A stretch of DNA of 64,000 nucleotides from Pantoea nemavictus. GTDB taxonomy: Bacteria > Pseudomonadota > Gammaproteobacteria > Enterobacterales > Enterobacteriaceae. The notes under the pieces were generated by a model. That model made no database searches. It was given only the letters and a program-made list of their open reading frames with translations, and was not told the DNA's origin. Made by a program: the position numbers and the translations under genes. The stretch spans positions 3,224,001-3,288,000 of the forward strand of contig NZ_JBBGZW010000001.1 in assembly GCF_037479095.1 (NCBI RefSeq). Direction: 5' to 3'. Below are positions 1 to 10,497 of the stretch, one piece after another. The stretch's first letter is position 1; every line of letters starts with the position of its first letter.

Positions 1-120
1 GCTGGTGGTGAAGTGAAAGACGCCGCCTTCGTGATTAATTTGTTTGACCTGACCGGCGAAGCCCGTCTCACCGCCATGGGCGTTGAGTGCTTTAGCCTGG
101 TCAATTTCCCCGGCCACTAA
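1..120 (+). CDS. apt: Adenine phosphoribosyltransferase, C-terminal 39 residues
   Basis: The reading frame is open from the first base and ends with TAA at 118-120. Its last residues, including NLFDLTGE and the end SLVNFPGH, match the C-terminus of enterobacterial Apt. Apt converts adenine and PRPP to AMP in purine salvage in the cytoplasm. The catalytic PRPP-binding part lies left of the window. As in E. coli, apt is followed by dnaX, 151 bases downstream. The identification rests on a short tail plus context. Confidence 0.9.
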   Translation, partial: AGGEVKDAAFVINLFDLTGEARLTAMGVECFSLVNFPGH

Positions 121-271
121 GGCCTGTGCGCTCCGCTGTGCGGCGGGGCGCAACCTCCGCAAAGTTATCGGTTGCTGATCCGCTTGTGGCTGTTAAACTA
201 CTGCCAAAATAAACAGGGTTTGCGAAACCGCATTTTCTCCCTTCTCCCTAAAATCCAGTGATTGAATCCAC

Positions 272-2290
272 ATGAGCTATCAGGTACTTGCGCGAAAATG
301 GCGTCCCCAGGCTTTCGCTGACGTAGTCGGTCAGGAACATGTGCTGACTGCGCTGGCCAACGGGTTGTCACTGGGACGAATCCATCATGCTTATCTTTTT
401 TCCGGCACCCGCGGCGTAGGTAAAACCTCGATCGCGCGTCTGTTGGCGAAGGGACTTAACTGCGAAACCGGTATCACCTCGACGCCGTGCGGACAATGCG
501 ATAACTGCCGCGAAATCGAGCAGGGGCGTTTTGTCGATCTGATTGAGATCGATGCCGCATCGCGCACCAAAGTTGAAGACACGCGCGATCTGCTCGATAA
601 CGTGCAGTACGCACCGGCGCGTGGGCGCTTCAAGGTCTACCTGATCGATGAAGTGCACATGCTGTCGCGTCACAGCTTTAACGCGCTGCTGAAAACCCTT
701 GAAGAGCCGCCATCACACGTTAAATTCCTGCTGGCGACCACCGATCCGCAGAAGCTGCCGGTAACAATCCTATCGCGTTGCCTGCAATTCCATCTCAAAG
801 CGCTCGACGTTGAGCAAATCCAGCAACAGCTGGCGCATGTATTACAGCAAGAGCAAATCGCCGCCGAACCGCGCGCGCTGCATCTGCTGGCCCGCGCCGC
901 TGACGGTAGTATGCGCGATGCGCTCAGCCTGACCGATCAGGCGATTGCGATGGGGCAGGGCAGCGTAACGCGCGATAGCGTGGCGCAAATGCTCGGCACG
1001 CTCGACGATGAACAGCCGCTGGCGTTGATTGAAGCGCTGGTGGACGGGCAGGGCGAGCAGGTGATGGCGCTGCTGAACCAGGCGGCCTCACGCGGGGTTG
1101 AGTGGGAAGCGCTATTGGTAGAGATGCTGCGTTTACTGCACCGCGTGGCGATGGTGCAGCTGCTGCCGAGTTCGCTCAGCGAGGACGATCTCAGTCAGGC
1201 CGATCGCCTGCGCGAGTTAGCGCGCGTGCTGCCTCCAGCGGACGTGCAGCTCTACTACCAAACGCTGTTGATGGGACGGAAAGATCTGCCGCTGGCACCG
1301 GATCGTCGCTTAGGCGTTGAAATGACGCTGCTGCGTGCCCTGGCATTCCATCCGCAGGCGGCAATTGCTGAGCCGGTAGCGCGTCCAACCTTGACGCCAC
1401 AAGCCGCGCCACAAGCCGCGCCACAAGCTGCGTCGCAGGTTGCGGCCCCCGCAGCAGCGTCCGCGCCTGTCGCGTCTGCGCCGAAAGCGGCTCCGGCTGC
1501 ACAACCGCATATGGCACCGCCGGATAATGAGGCGCCGCCGATGTCAGATGATTATCCTGACCTGCAATCTGCGCCCGATCCGCTACCCGACTCCACCAGC
1601 CAGTTGTTACAGGCGCGAACGCAGCTGCTGCGTCAGGGAGCCGGCAAAGCAAAAAAGAGTGAGCCGGCAGCGCGTTCCGCGCGGCCGGCGAATCCGGCGC
1701 TGGAACGTCTCGCTAGCGTCACTGAACGCGTACAACAACGTGCGGCTGAACCTGCGGTAAAAGCACCGGCTAAACCGGAAGCCTATCGCTGGAAAACCCA
1801 GCTGCCGGTTGAGGCGAAGCCTGAACCCGTGGCGACGCCAAAAGCCTTGCGTTCTGCACTTGAGCATGAGAAAACCCCTGAGCTGGCGCTACGTCTGGCG
1901 GAAGAGGCTCAGCAGCGCGATGCATGGGCGGCTGAGATTGCCGCGCTGACGCTGCCGAAACTGGTGCAGCAGGTGGCGCTCAACGCGTGGAAAGAGGTGG
2001 CGGAAAATGGCATTACGCTGCATCTGCGCAGCAGCCAGCGCCATCTCAATTCTGCTGCTGCTAAGCAGGCGCTCACGGAAGCGTTGAGTAAGTCTGCCGG
2101 TCAGCCGGTTGAATTGACTATTATTGAAGACGATAATCCTACGGTATTGACGCCACTGGAGTGGCGTCAGGCCATTTACGAAGAGAAGCTGTCGCAAGCG
2201 CGGCAGTCGATCGAAAGCGATACCCACATTCAGACACTGCGTCGCTTCTTCGATGCCGATTTGGATGAAGAGAGTATTCGACCGGTGTGA
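272..2290 (+). CDS. dnaX: DNA polymerase III subunits tau and gamma
   Basis: Clamp-loader ATPase of the replicative polymerase. The 672-residue product is tau. The AAA+ domain shows Walker A GTRGVGKT at residues 45-52, zinc-binding cysteines at 64, 73, 76 and 79, an LIDEVHML Walker B near 125, and an LSRC sensor motif near 170. An Ala/Pro-rich linker with repeated APQA units (about residues 370-395) precedes the tau-only region that contacts DnaB helicase and polymerase alpha. The start [12 protein letters not shown] matches the family. A programmed -1 frameshift at codons 461-462 should give gamma (463 residues). It heads a dnaX-ybaB-recR cluster. Confidence 0.97.
   Translation: MSYQVLARKWRPQAFADVVGQEHVLTALANGLSLGRIHHAYLFSGTRGVGKTSIARLLAKGLNCETGITSTPCGQCDNCREIEQGRFVDLIEIDAASRTKVEDTRDLLDNVQYAPARGRFKVYLIDEVHMLSRHSFNALLKTLEEPPSHVKFLLATTDPQKLPVTILSRCLQFHLKALDVEQIQQQLAHVLQQEQIAAEPRALHLLARAADGSMRDALSLTDQAIAMGQGSVTRDSVAQMLGTLDDEQPLALIEALVDGQGEQVMALLNQAASRGVEWEALLVEMLRLLHRVAMVQLLPSSLSEDDLSQADRLRELARVLPPADVQLYYQTLLMGRKDLPLAPDRRLGVEMTLLRALAFHPQAAIAEPVARPTLTPQAAPQAAPQAASQVAAPAAASAPVASAPKAAPAAQPHMAPPDNEAPPMSDDYPDLQSAPDPLPDSTSQLLQARTQLLRQGAGKAKKSEPAARSARPANPALERLASVTERVQQRAAEPAVKAPAKPEAYRWKTQLPVEAKPEPVATPKALRSALEHEKTPELALRLAEEAQQRDAWAAEIAALTLPKLVQQVALNAWKEVAENGITLHLRSSQRHLNSAAAKQALTEALSKSAGQPVELTIIEDDNPTVLTPLEWRQAIYEEKLSQARQSIESDTHIQTLRRFFDADLDEESIRPV
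1635..1689 (+). promoter_or_regulatory. Programmed -1 frameshift signal producing DnaX gamma
   Basis: The slippery heptamer A-AAA-AAG lies at 1651-1657 in the correct phase. After a -1 slip the ribosome reads GAG and then TGA at 1660-1662, so gamma ends in Lys-Lys-Glu. An internal Shine-Dalgarno-like AGGGAG (1635-1640) lies exactly 10 bases upstream of the heptamer. A strong hairpin follows: GCCGGC at 1663-1668 pairs with 1684-1689, and GCGCG at 1670-1674 pairs with 1678-1682 around a TTC loop. All three parts of the E. coli element are present. Confidence 0.93.
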
Positions 2291-2340
2291 ACATGCTGCC
2301 GCGCGTTGATTGCGCGCAGCCCCAGCAGAGAGAGAAAACT

Positions 2341-2670
2341 ATGTTTGGTAAAGGCGGATTGGGCAACCTGATGAAACAGGCCCAGCAGATGCAAGACAAA
2401 ATGGCCAAAGTTCAGGAAGAGATTGCCGCGATCGAAGTGACCGGTGAATCAGGTGCTGGCTTAGTCAAAGTAACCATCAACGGTGCGCACAACTGCCGTC
2501 GTGTCGAAGTCGATCCAAGCTTGCTGGAAGATGACAAAGACATGCTGGAAGATTTGATTGCGGCGGCGTTCAACGATGCAGCGCGTCGCATTGACGAAAC
2601 GCAGAAAGAGAAAATGGCTTCAGTTTCTAACGGTATGCAGCTGCCACCTGGCTTCAAGATGCCGTTCTAA
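2341..2670 (+). CDS. ybaB: Nucleoid-associated protein, YbaB/EbfC family
   Basis: A 109-residue small DNA-binding protein that forms dimers on the nucleoid. The start at 2341 gives the family N-terminus [16 protein letters not shown]; the frame is open 54 bases further upstream but without family sequence. An amphipathic helical N-terminal part is followed by the conserved region around [20 protein letters not shown], and the end [12 protein letters not shown] is typical. It sits between dnaX and recR, as in most bacteria, and its TAA overlaps the recR ATG (TAATG), implying translational coupling. Confidence 0.95.
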   Translation: MFGKGGLGNLMKQAQQMQDKMAKVQEEIAAIEVTGESGAGLVKVTINGAHNCRRVEVDPSLLEDDKDMLEDLIAAAFNDAARRIDETQKEKMASVSNGMQLPPGFKMPF

Positions 2671-3275
2671 TGCAAACCAGTCCACTGCTTGAATCTTTGA
2701 TGGAGTCGTTGCGCTGCCTGCCGGGCGTTGGCCCGAAGTCGGCGCAGCGCATGGCTTTTCAGCTGTTGCAACGCGATCGTAGCGGTGGCATGCGTCTGGC
2801 GCAGGCTCTGACCCGCGCCATGTCGGAAATCGGCCACTGCGCTGATTGCCGTACCTTCACCGAGCAGGAGATTTGCACCATCTGCGCCAATCCACGCCGT
2901 CAACAAAACGGTCAGATTTGCGTGGTGGAGAGCCCGGCGGATATTCACGCCATTGAGCAGACCGGCCAGTTTGGCGGCCGCTACTTTGTGCTGATGGGCC
3001 ACTTGTCACCGCTGGATGGCATTGGTCCGCAGGATATCGGCTTAGATCGGCTGGAGCAGCGTCTGGAGCGTGAAACCTTAACCGAAGTGATCCTCGCTAC
3101 CAATCCCACGGTGGAAGGGGAAGCCACCGCCAACTACATCGCCGAGCTGTGCGGACAATATGGCGTTGATGCCAGCCGCATTGCGCACGGTGTACCGGTT
3201 GGCGGCGAGCTGGAAATGGTCGACGGCACCACGCTGTCGCACTCGCTCGCCGGACGCCACAAGATTAAATTCTAA
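2670..3275 (+). CDS. recR: Recombination mediator protein RecR
   Basis: A 201-residue partner of RecF and RecO that helps load RecA on SSB-coated gapped DNA. The N-terminal helix-hairpin-helix contains [15 protein letters not shown] four-cysteine zinc finger follows (about residues 57-72: CADC and CTIC). The Toprim domain begins at [10 protein letters not shown], and the C-terminal [17 protein letters not shown] is characteristic. Length equals the E. coli protein. It starts on the last base of the ybaB stop codon. Confidence 0.97.
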   Translation: MQTSPLLESLMESLRCLPGVGPKSAQRMAFQLLQRDRSGGMRLAQALTRAMSEIGHCADCRTFTEQEICTICANPRRQQNGQICVVESPADIHAIEQTGQFGGRYFVLMGHLSPLDGIGPQDIGLDRLEQRLERETLTEVILATNPTVEGEATANYIAELCGQYGVDASRIAHGVPVGGELEMVDGTTLSHSLAGRHKIKF

Positions 3276-3281
3276 TCACTT

Positions 3282-3305
3282 GCCGATGTCTTCGCGGACA
3301 TCGGC
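3282..3305 (+). terminator. Hairpin after recR, possible weak terminator
   Basis: GCCGATGTC at 3282-3290 pairs perfectly with GACATCGGC at 3297-3305 around a TTCGCG loop. Only two T residues follow, so it lacks the U-tract of a classical intrinsic terminator. Its last base is the first base of the htpG sigma32 -35 element. Confidence 0.5.
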
Positions 3306-3330
3306 TTGAAATCCTGCCCTTCATCCCCAT
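3305..3330 (+). promoter_or_regulatory. Heat-shock (sigma32) promoter of htpG
   Basis: A -35 element CTTGAAA (3305-3311), a 13-base spacer, and a -10 element CCCCAT (3325-3330, continuing TT) match the RpoH consensus CTTGAAA-N(13-15)-CCCCATNT. It lies about 50 bases before the htpG start, as expected for a classical RpoH regulon member. Confidence 0.9.
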
Positions 3331-3380
3331 TTCTCTCTCAACGTATCATCAACCCCGATTCAGTTGAGGTAGCAATGACC

Positions 3381-5249
3381 ATGAAAGGACAAGAGACGCG
3401 TGGCTTCCAGTCAGAGGTAAAACAACTTCTGCACCTGATGATCCATTCGCTCTATTCAAACAAAGAGATTTTCCTGCGCGAGCTGATTTCAAACGCCTCT
3501 GATGCCGCCGATAAGCTGCGCTTCCGCGCGCTGTCGACGCCAGATCTGTATGAAGGCGACGGCGACCTGCGCGTGCGCATCTCGGTCAATCCGGAAAACC
3601 GCACCCTGACGCTCAGCGACAACGGCATCGGTATGCGTCGTGATGAGGTGATTGAGAACCTCGGCACCATCGCCAAATCCGGTACCAAATCTTTCCTCGA
3701 ATCCATGGGTTCCGACCAGGCAAAAGATAGCCAGTTGATCGGCCAGTTTGGCGTTGGCTTCTATTCTGCCTTTATCGTGGCCGACAAAGTCACCGTGCGT
3801 ACTCGCGCGGCGGGTGCAAAAGCCGATGAAGCGGTATTCTGGGAATCAGCCGGTGAAGGTGAGTACACGCTGGCGGAGATTGAGAAAGCCGATCGCGGTA
3901 CCGAGATCACCCTGCACTTGCGCGAAGGCGAGGACGATTTCCTTGATGCATGGCGCGTGCGTAACGTCATCAGTAAATATTCCGATCACATCGCGCTGCC
4001 GGTTGAGATCGAGACTAAAGATGAAGAGAGCGGCGAAAGCAGCTGGGAAAAGATCAACAAAGCCCAGGCGCTGTGGACGCGTAATAAGTCAGAGATCAGC
4101 GACGACGAATACAACGAGTTCTACAAACATATCGCCCATGATTTTAGCGATCCGGCGATCTGGAGCCACAACCGCGTGGAGGGTAAGCAGGAGTATACCA
4201 GCCTGCTGTACATCCCGGCGCGCGCGCCGTTTGACATGTGGAATCGCGACAGCAAGCACGGCCTGAAACTTTACGTGCAGCGCGTGTTTATCATGGACGA
4301 CGCCGAGCAGTTCATGCCGAACTACCTGCGCTTTGTCCGTGGTCTGATAGATTCCAACGATCTGCCGCTCAATGTGTCACGTGAAATCCTGCAGGACAGC
4401 CGCGTTACCCAAAGCCTGCGCGCCGCGCTGACCAAGCGTAGCCTGCAGATGCTGGAAAAATTGGCGAAAGACGACGCGGAAAAATATCAGCAGTTCTGGA
4501 AAGAGTTCGGTCTGGTGCTGAAAGAAGGTCCAGCCGAAGACAGCGCCAATCAGCAGGCGATTGCCAAACTGCTGCGCTTTGCCACCAGCCAGAGCGAAGG
4601 CGCCGAGCAGACCATTTCGCTCGACGATTACCTGAGCCGCATGGTGGAAGGTCAGGATAAGATTTACTACATCACCGCCGACAGCTATGCCGCCGCGAAG
4701 AGCAGCCCGCATCTGGAACTGTTCCGCAAGAAAGGCATTGAGGTGCTGCTGCTCTCCGATCGTATCGACGAATGGATGATGAGCTACCTCACCGAATTCG
4801 ACGGCAAAACCTTCCAGTCAGTCAGCAAAGCGGATGATTCGCTAAGCAAGCTGGCCGATGAAGAGACCGAAGAGCAGAAAGAAGCGGAAAAAGCGCTGGA
4901 GCCGTTTGTTGAGCGAGTGAAAACTCTGCTGGGCGAGCGCGTGAAAGAGGTGCGTCTGACGCATCGTCTCACCGACACGCCAGCAATCGTCACCACCGAT
5001 GCTAACGAAATGACCACGCAGATGGCGAAGCTGTTTGCAGCGGCCGGTCAGGACGTGCCGGAGGTGAAGTACATCTTCGAGATCAATCCGGAGCATACGC
5101 TGGTGAAACGCGTGGCGGATACCCAGGACGAAACGCGCTTTGCCGAGTGGGTTGAGCTGCTGCTGGATCAGGCGTTGCTGGCTGAGCGCGGTACGCTCGA
5201 CGATCCGAACCAGTTTATCCGTCGTATGAATCAGCTGCTGACGGCGTAA
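3381..5249 (+). CDS. htpG: Molecular chaperone HtpG (Hsp90)
   Basis: The cytosolic Hsp90 homodimer. The 622-residue product starts [15 protein letters not shown], as in E. coli. The N-terminal GHKL ATPase domain shows [14 protein letters not shown] with the catalytic Glu, SDNGIGM, and the ATP-lid region [11 protein letters not shown]. The middle-domain catalytic arginine lies in [11 protein letters not shown]. The C-terminal dimerisation domain ends RRMNQLL. An in-frame ATG at 3375 is an alternative start; GAGGT at 3366-3370 is 4 bases from it and 10 from the chosen one. A sigma32 promoter lies upstream. Confidence 0.96.
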   Translation: MKGQETRGFQSEVKQLLHLMIHSLYSNKEIFLRELISNASDAADKLRFRALSTPDLYEGDGDLRVRISVNPENRTLTLSDNGIGMRRDEVIENLGTIAKSGTKSFLESMGSDQAKDSQLIGQFGVGFYSAFIVADKVTVRTRAAGAKADEAVFWESAGEGEYTLAEIEKADRGTEITLHLREGEDDFLDAWRVRNVISKYSDHIALPVEIETKDEESGESSWEKINKAQALWTRNKSEISDDEYNEFYKHIAHDFSDPAIWSHNRVEGKQEYTSLLYIPARAPFDMWNRDSKHGLKLYVQRVFIMDDAEQFMPNYLRFVRGLIDSNDLPLNVSREILQDSRVTQSLRAALTKRSLQMLEKLAKDDAEKYQQFWKEFGLVLKEGPAEDSANQQAIAKLLRFATSQSEGAEQTISLDDYLSRMVEGQDKIYYITADSYAAAKSSPHLELFRKKGIEVLLLSDRIDEWMMSYLTEFDGKTFQSVSKADDSLSKLADEETEEQKEAEKALEPFVERVKTLLGERVKEVRLTHRLTDTPAIVTTDANEMTTQMAKLFAAAGQDVPEVKYIFEINPEHTLVKRVADTQDETRFAEWVELLLDQALLAERGTLDDPNQFIRRMNQLLTA

Positions 5250-5264
5250 TTGCACCAAACTCGT

Positions 5265-5292
5265 AAGGTCGCCATTCCTGGCGACCTTTTTT
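5265..5292 (+). terminator. Rho-independent terminator after htpG
   Basis: AAGGTCGCCA (5265-5274), loop TTCC, TGGCGACCTT (5279-5288), followed by a run of T to 5292. The stop codon of the convergent LysR gene lies inside the T-tract. The stem core matches the GGTCGCCA...TGGCGACC palindromes found at three other intergenic sites. Confidence 0.85.
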
Positions 5293-6160
5293 ATATCTGC
5301 GCCTGATCGCGTAACCAATCGCGAAACAGCGTAATCTCCGCATCGTGCTGGCGTGAAATCTTGGTCATCATCAGGGTGGCGCGATCGACGCGCACAAAGC
5401 CCAACGGCGCAATCAAGGTGCCGTCACTCAACTCCTTACGCACCAACAGACGTGGTGCCATGATCACGCCTAAGCCATTTTTTGCCGCCTGAATCCCTAA
5501 CGTCAAATTATCGAAATGCTTGCCGATCCAGAAATTGCCGCGCGCGCCGCTGGTTTTCGCCCATTCCGCCCATGCATGCAGGCGCGTATCGGCGTGCAGC
5601 AGCGGCAGCGAGGCGAGATCCTGTTCGCTTTGAAAACGCGCCGCAAACAGCGGAGCGCACAGCGGGCCGATATAATCATCACTGATCAAGGTGGCATCAA
5701 TATCGTCATCGGGTGATTGCTCAGCGCTGAGGATCAGCACATCGGTGTGCTCACTGCGCAGCTGGTCAATCTCCACCAGCGGCTGAAACTGCACTTCAAT
5801 ATCGGGATAGCGCTGATAGAAGCTGGCGATGCGTGGAATCAACCATTGCGCCAGAAAGCTGGGCGCGCAGGAGACGCTGAGGTGATGACGCATGCCGGTG
5901 CGGATGCTTTCGCAGGTGGTGGAGAGTTCGCTGAACGCTTTCTGACAACTCACCAGCAAACGCTCACCGTGTGAGGTTAATTTGACGCGTCCGCTGGCCC
6001 GCACAAACAGCGGCTTGCCCATCCAGCTTTCCAGCTGCCGCACCTGATGGCTGATGGCGCTGTGGGTGACATGTAGACGTTCGGCCGCCACGCTAAAACT
6101 GCTATACAGTGCCGCCTGGTGGAAATATTGCAGAGCACGTAATGATGGAAGCGCGGTCAT
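5291..6160 (-). CDS. LysR-family transcriptional regulator (GcvA-like)
   Basis: A 289-residue LysR-type regulator. The N-terminal winged helix-turn-helix covers about residues 5-62 (LRALQYFHQAALYSSFSVAA then THSAISHQVRQLE). The effector-binding domain runs from about residue 90 (LSVSCAPSFLAQWLIPRI) to the end. The pattern resembles the GcvA/AmpR branch. It is convergent with htpG, sharing the terminator, and divergent from the unknown gene at 6349 across a 188-base gap; by LysR convention that neighbour is its likeliest target. The inducer is unknown. Confidence 0.85.
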   Translation of the reverse strand: MTALPSLRALQYFHQAALYSSFSVAAERLHVTHSAISHQVRQLESWMGKPLFVRASGRVKLTSHGERLLVSCQKAFSELSTTCESIRTGMRHHLSVSCAPSFLAQWLIPRIASFYQRYPDIEVQFQPLVEIDQLRSEHTDVLILSAEQSPDDDIDATLISDDYIGPLCAPLFAARFQSEQDLASLPLLHADTRLHAWAEWAKTSGARGNFWIGKHFDNLTLGIQAAKNGLGVIMAPRLLVRKELSDGTLIAPLGFVRVDRATLMMTKISRQHDAEITLFRDWLRDQAQI

Positions 6161-6348
6161 ACTCGTCCCTTGTGTAAAAACCTAACAGGGATTGTCAGTT
6201 TATATCATTTTAATGTCCAGCCGCATTGGCCTAACCTTTCCCCCAGATTATGGCGGGTTGACGGCTGAGCCTCTCTGTGTTTTACGCCGAAGTTACCGCC
6301 ACGCTTCACTTCCCGCACACAGCACAATAACCAGAGAAATGTCACGCG

Positions 6349-7179
6349 ATGGCTCCACAACTTGCTACTGCCAGGGCGGCGGCGGCGCGCGATAAGCTTC
6401 GCGGCTTGCTGTCTCGTCATTACCGGCTTGAAAATTACGATATCTTCTTCGCCCCCTCTTTGCATATTGCACGGGTGCTGCTTTCCCAACTCTTTCTTCG
6501 TCAGGAGCAGGCGCGTAATCAAACTCGCTATGCCTCGCAATATCCGGTCAGTGAACTCAGCGTGTTGCCCACCTTGCCGATGATGGCGGGCAATATTGCG
6601 CTGGTGGAGCACGTTGATATGCAGCAGGGCCGGGTACGCGCACTGAGCGAATGTCAAAGCCAGGGCGTTACCGATGCGTCGGAGTCGTTTGCTACGCAGC
6701 TGCATAAGCGCTTAATTAGCGATGCGCGGCTGTTTGTTGCGCGCCTCGACAGGCATGCTGCGCTTTGTGGTGATCTGGTGATGATTGCGCTGCGCACCGC
6801 GGATTTCAGTACGCTGGTACGCAGCGAGCTGCGGCTGTTTGAGCAGGGATTAGCGCTAGGCGAGGCGCCGGAACAGGCACTTGAATTAATGGATGATAGC
6901 GAGTGGCGGCCCTTCAACATTGCTATGGTGGAGAATATCGCGCTCGACTCGCCCTTTATATTGCACTCTATTCAGCAACCGGGTTTACCCTTTGCGCTTT
7001 TTCCGCTACCGAGCGGTCTCAATGCTCATGCATTACCGCAGGATATTCAGGTTCTGCCACAGCAGGGTCGTTTGCGGCTGCGGGCCAATGTGCGCGGCGG
7101 CGTAAACAAACATCTCAACGTCACGCCGACCTTAAAAAAGCGCCTGAAGGACGTGCTGATGCTTAGCCGTAATTCTTAA
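6349..7179 (+). CDS. Uncharacterised 276-residue protein divergent from a LysR gene
   Basis: I do not recognise this family with confidence. The product appears soluble, with no signal peptide or clear membrane segment. Visible features are LENYDIFFAPSLHIARVLL near the N-terminus, a Leu-rich central part, and a basic C-terminus. The start at 6349 is the only plausible ATG; the ribosome-binding site is weak (AGAGAA about 10 bases upstream), so the true start is uncertain. Codon use is like the neighbouring core genes. It sits between the LysR gene and adk, where E. coli has no gene, so it is lineage-specific cargo. Confidence 0.65.
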   Translation: MAPQLATARAAAARDKLRGLLSRHYRLENYDIFFAPSLHIARVLLSQLFLRQEQARNQTRYASQYPVSELSVLPTLPMMAGNIALVEHVDMQQGRVRALSECQSQGVTDASESFATQLHKRLISDARLFVARLDRHAALCGDLVMIALRTADFSTLVRSELRLFEQGLALGEAPEQALELMDDSEWRPFNIAMVENIALDSPFILHSIQQPGLPFALFPLPSGLNAHALPQDIQVLPQQGRLRLRANVRGGVNKHLNVTPTLKKRLKDVLMLSRNS

Positions 7180-7273
7180 AAACAGGCACTCTGCTGGTAT
7201 TCGCTGACAAAGCAGGTCAAAGTAGGCCTTTCATGGCAAGCACGCCCGTTTCCTTGTGGTGCGCGGGTCATAA

Positions 7274-7975
<702 letters not shown>

Positions 7976-7984
7976 GGCGTTCTG

Positions 7985-8006
7985 GGGCCGGTTGTCCGGC
8001 CCTTTT
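7985..8006 (+). terminator. Rho-independent terminator after adk
   Basis: GGGCCGG (7985-7991), loop TTGT, CCGGCCC (7996-8002), then TTTT. It begins 9 bases after the adk stop codon. Confidence 0.8.
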
Positions 8007-8096
8007 GCAGCAATTGCTTTCCCCTCCCACGATTTCCGCTACAATTTCCCCCTGATTTTGCATTTGACCCATTCGTTTCGACATCAAGGAAATACA

Positions 8097-9056
8097 ATGA
8101 GGCAAGAAAAGCCCGGGGTTTTGCTGGTTAATTTAGGCACGCCAGACGCACCCACCACACCTGCGGTTAAGCGCTATCTGAAACAGTTCCTCGGCGATCC
8201 ACGTGTGGTCGATACGCCACGCTTATTGTGGTGGCCGATTCTCAATTTCATCATTGTGCCATTCCGATCGCCGCGCGTTTCGAAACTCTATGCCTCGGTG
8301 TGGATGGAGGAAGGCTCGCCGCTGATGGTGTTCAGCAAACGTCAGCGTGAAGCCTTAGCGCAGCGTTTAGATATGCCGGTTGAACTTGGCATGAGCTACG
8401 GCCAGCCCAGCCTGGATAGCGCCCTGCAGCGTCTGCTGGCGCAGGGCGTCAATAAACTCATCGTGCTGCCGCTCTATCCACAGTTCTCCTGTTCGACGGT
8501 TGCGGCGGTGTGGGATGGATTAGCCACCAGTTTCAAACCGCTGCGTTCACTGCCGGAAGTGGCGTTTATTCGCGATTATGCGGAACATCCGGCCTACATC
8601 GCCGCGTTGAAAGCCTCGGTGGAGCGCTCCTTCGCGCAGCATGGCGAACCGGATCTGCTGGTGCTGTCATATCACGGCATTCCGCAGCGTTTCGCCAATG
8701 AAGGCGATGATTATCCGCAGCGCTGCAAAGACACCACGGCTGCGCTGGCGGCGGCCTTAGGCATTGCACCGCATAAGATCATGATGACCTTCCAGTCGCG
8801 CTTTGGCCGCGAGCCGTGGTTGACGCCGTATACCGACGAAACCATGAAGAGTTTGCCGGCGAAAGGCATCAAGCACGTGCAGGTGATGAGTCCAGGCTTT
8901 GCCGCAGATTGCCTCGAAACGCTGGAGGAGATTAGCGGGGAGAACTGCGAGATCTTCCTGCATGCCGGCGGCGAAAAGTTCGAGTATATTCCGGCGCTCA
9001 ACGACGATGCTGAACATATTGAAATGATGGTGCAGCTGGTCAACGCGCGCCGTTAA
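8097..9056 (+). CDS. hemH: Ferrochelatase
   Basis: Inserts ferrous iron into protoporphyrin IX, the last step of haem synthesis. The 319-residue product (E. coli 320) starts [19 protein letters not shown]. Typical signatures are [26 protein letters not shown] with the catalytic histidine, the substrate-cleft region [11 protein letters not shown], and [15 protein letters not shown] with its conserved Glu residues. The start is set by an AAGGA Shine-Dalgarno 7 bases upstream; the reading frame extends upstream without family sequence. Gene order adk-hemH-gsk matches E. coli. Confidence 0.96.
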   Translation: MRQEKPGVLLVNLGTPDAPTTPAVKRYLKQFLGDPRVVDTPRLLWWPILNFIIVPFRSPRVSKLYASVWMEEGSPLMVFSKRQREALAQRLDMPVELGMSYGQPSLDSALQRLLAQGVNKLIVLPLYPQFSCSTVAAVWDGLATSFKPLRSLPEVAFIRDYAEHPAYIAALKASVERSFAQHGEPDLLVLSYHGIPQRFANEGDDYPQRCKDTTAALAAALGIAPHKIMMTFQSRFGREPWLTPYTDETMKSLPAKGIKHVQVMSPGFAADCLETLEEISGENCEIFLHAGGEKFEYIPALNDDAEHIEMMVQLVNARR

Positions 9057-9062
9057 GGGTGT

Positions 9063-9097
9063 GGCAGAGAGTGTGATATCATTCTCTGCCTGATTTT
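9063..9097 (+). terminator. Probable terminator between hemH and gsk
   Basis: GGCAGAGA (9063-9070) pairs with TCTCTGCC (9083-9090). The stem extends inward through TG/CA after one mismatch, and is followed by TGATTTT. The T-tract is short, so efficiency is uncertain. The gsk start is only 18 bases further. Confidence 0.6.
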
Positions 9098-9114
9098 CCC
9101 TGACGGCACTCTCG

Positions 9115-10416
9115 ATGAAATTTCCCGGCAAACGCAAATCCAAACACTATTTCCCCGTCAACGCGCGCGATCCGCTGCTGCAAGCTACGCAGCAAGAGCA
9201 GGAAGAGGGCAGTTGGGTGGTGGGTATCGACCAGACGCTGGTGGATATCGAAGCCAAAGTCGACGATGACTTTTTGCAACGTTACGGTCTCAGTGCCGGT
9301 CACTCGCTGGTGATCGACGATGCCACCGCTGAGGCGCTCTACAACGAACTTATGCGTGAAGAGCTCATCAGCCATCAGTTTGCCGGCGGCACCATCGGCA
9401 ATACCTTACACAACTACTCCGTTCTCGCCGATGATCGCTCTGTACTGCTGGGCGTAATGTGTAACAACATCCAGATCGGCGGCTATGCCTATCGCTATCT
9501 GTGCAATACCTCCAGTCGCATGGATCTCAACTTCCTGCAGGGCGTTGATGGCGCCATTGGCCGCTGCTTCACGCTGATTGGTGAGCAGGGCGAACGCACC
9601 TTCGCCATCAGCCCTGGTTTAATGAATCAGCTGCATGCTAACAACATCCCGGAAGAGGTGATTGCGGGGGCGTCGGCGCTGGTGTTGACCTCTTATCTGG
9701 TGCGCTGCCAGCCGGGCGAACCGATGCCGGAAGCGACCTTGCGCGCCATCGAATATGCGAAGAAACACAATGTGCCGGTGGTGCTGACGCTCGGTACTAA
9801 ATATGTGATTCAGGATAACCCGCAGTTCTGGCGCGATTTCCTGCGCGATCACGTCTCGATCGTCGCGATGAATGAAGAAGAGGCTTTCGCGCTGACCGGT
9901 GAGCAAGATCCGTTGCTGGCATCGAACATGGCGCTGGATTGGGTGGATTTAGTGCTGTGCACCGCTGGGCCGACCGGTTTGTACATGGCCGGATTCACCG
10001 AAGACGAGTTCAAACGCAAAACCAATCATCCGCTGCTGCCAGGCGCGCTGGCCGAATTCAACCAGTATGAATTTAGTCGCGCGATGCGCCATAAAGATTG
10101 TCAGCAGCCGCTGCGTATCTTCTCGCATATCGCCCCGTATATGGGCGGGCCGGAGAAGATCATGAACACCAACGGCGCGGGCGATGGCGCACTGGCCGCG
10201 CTGCTGCATGACATCACCGCCAACAACTTCCACCGCCAGAAGGTGCCTAACTCCAGCAAACATGGCCGTGAGTACCTGACGTATTCGTCGCTGGCACAAG
10301 TGTGTAAATATGCGAACCGGGTGAGTTATCAGGTGTTGAACCAGCATTCACCGCGTCTGACGCGCGGTCTGCCGGAGCGGGAAGACAGTTTAGAAGAGTC
10401 GTATTGGGATCGTTGA
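9115..10416 (+). CDS. gsk: Inosine-guanosine kinase
   Basis: Phosphorylates inosine and guanosine to IMP and GMP (purine salvage). At 433 residues it is nearly identical in length to E. coli Gsk (434). It is a PfkB/ribokinase-family kinase: the N-terminal lid and substrate region includes GIDQTLVDIEAKVDD and FAGGTIGNTLHNYS. The C-terminal PfkB signature MNTNGAGDGALAALLHDI carries the catalytic Asp. The end GLPEREDSLEESYWDR is diagnostic. It is followed by a palindromic repeat unit rather than a classical terminator. Confidence 0.97.
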   Translation: MKFPGKRKSKHYFPVNARDPLLQATQQEQEEGSWVVGIDQTLVDIEAKVDDDFLQRYGLSAGHSLVIDDATAEALYNELMREELISHQFAGGTIGNTLHNYSVLADDRSVLLGVMCNNIQIGGYAYRYLCNTSSRMDLNFLQGVDGAIGRCFTLIGEQGERTFAISPGLMNQLHANNIPEEVIAGASALVLTSYLVRCQPGEPMPEATLRAIEYAKKHNVPVVLTLGTKYVIQDNPQFWRDFLRDHVSIVAMNEEEAFALTGEQDPLLASNMALDWVDLVLCTAGPTGLYMAGFTEDEFKRKTNHPLLPGALAEFNQYEFSRAMRHKDCQQPLRIFSHIAPYMGGPEKIMNTNGAGDGALAALLHDITANNFHRQKVPNSSKHGREYLTYSSLAQVCKYANRVSYQVLNQHSPRLTRGLPEREDSLEESYWDR

Positions 10417-10426
10417 TGGTGGCATC

Positions 10427-10477
10427 GGTGCGCATTAATGCGCACCTGACGCCGTAGGGTCGCCATTTATGGCGACC
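10427..10477. repeat. Double-palindrome intergenic repeat, family A copy 1
   Basis: Two adjacent palindromes: GGTGCGCATTAATGCGCACC (10427-10446, perfect) and GGTCGCCATTTATGGCGACC (10458-10477), joined by TGACGCCGTAG. The same two-hairpin layout and joining sequence recur after ushA at 14413-14462, and single second-palindrome versions occur at 5267-5286 and 37174-37193. It lies between the convergent genes gsk and ybaL and may act as a bidirectional terminator or REP-like element. Confidence 0.8.
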
Positions 10478-10497
10478 TGGCCTGAGACCGCACAAAT

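Noticed and set aside
1370..1440. Tandem CCACAAGCCGCG-type repeats that could suggest a small repeat array
   Set aside because: They encode the Ala/Pro-rich linker of tau (APQA units) in frame; no CRISPR-like spacer structure.
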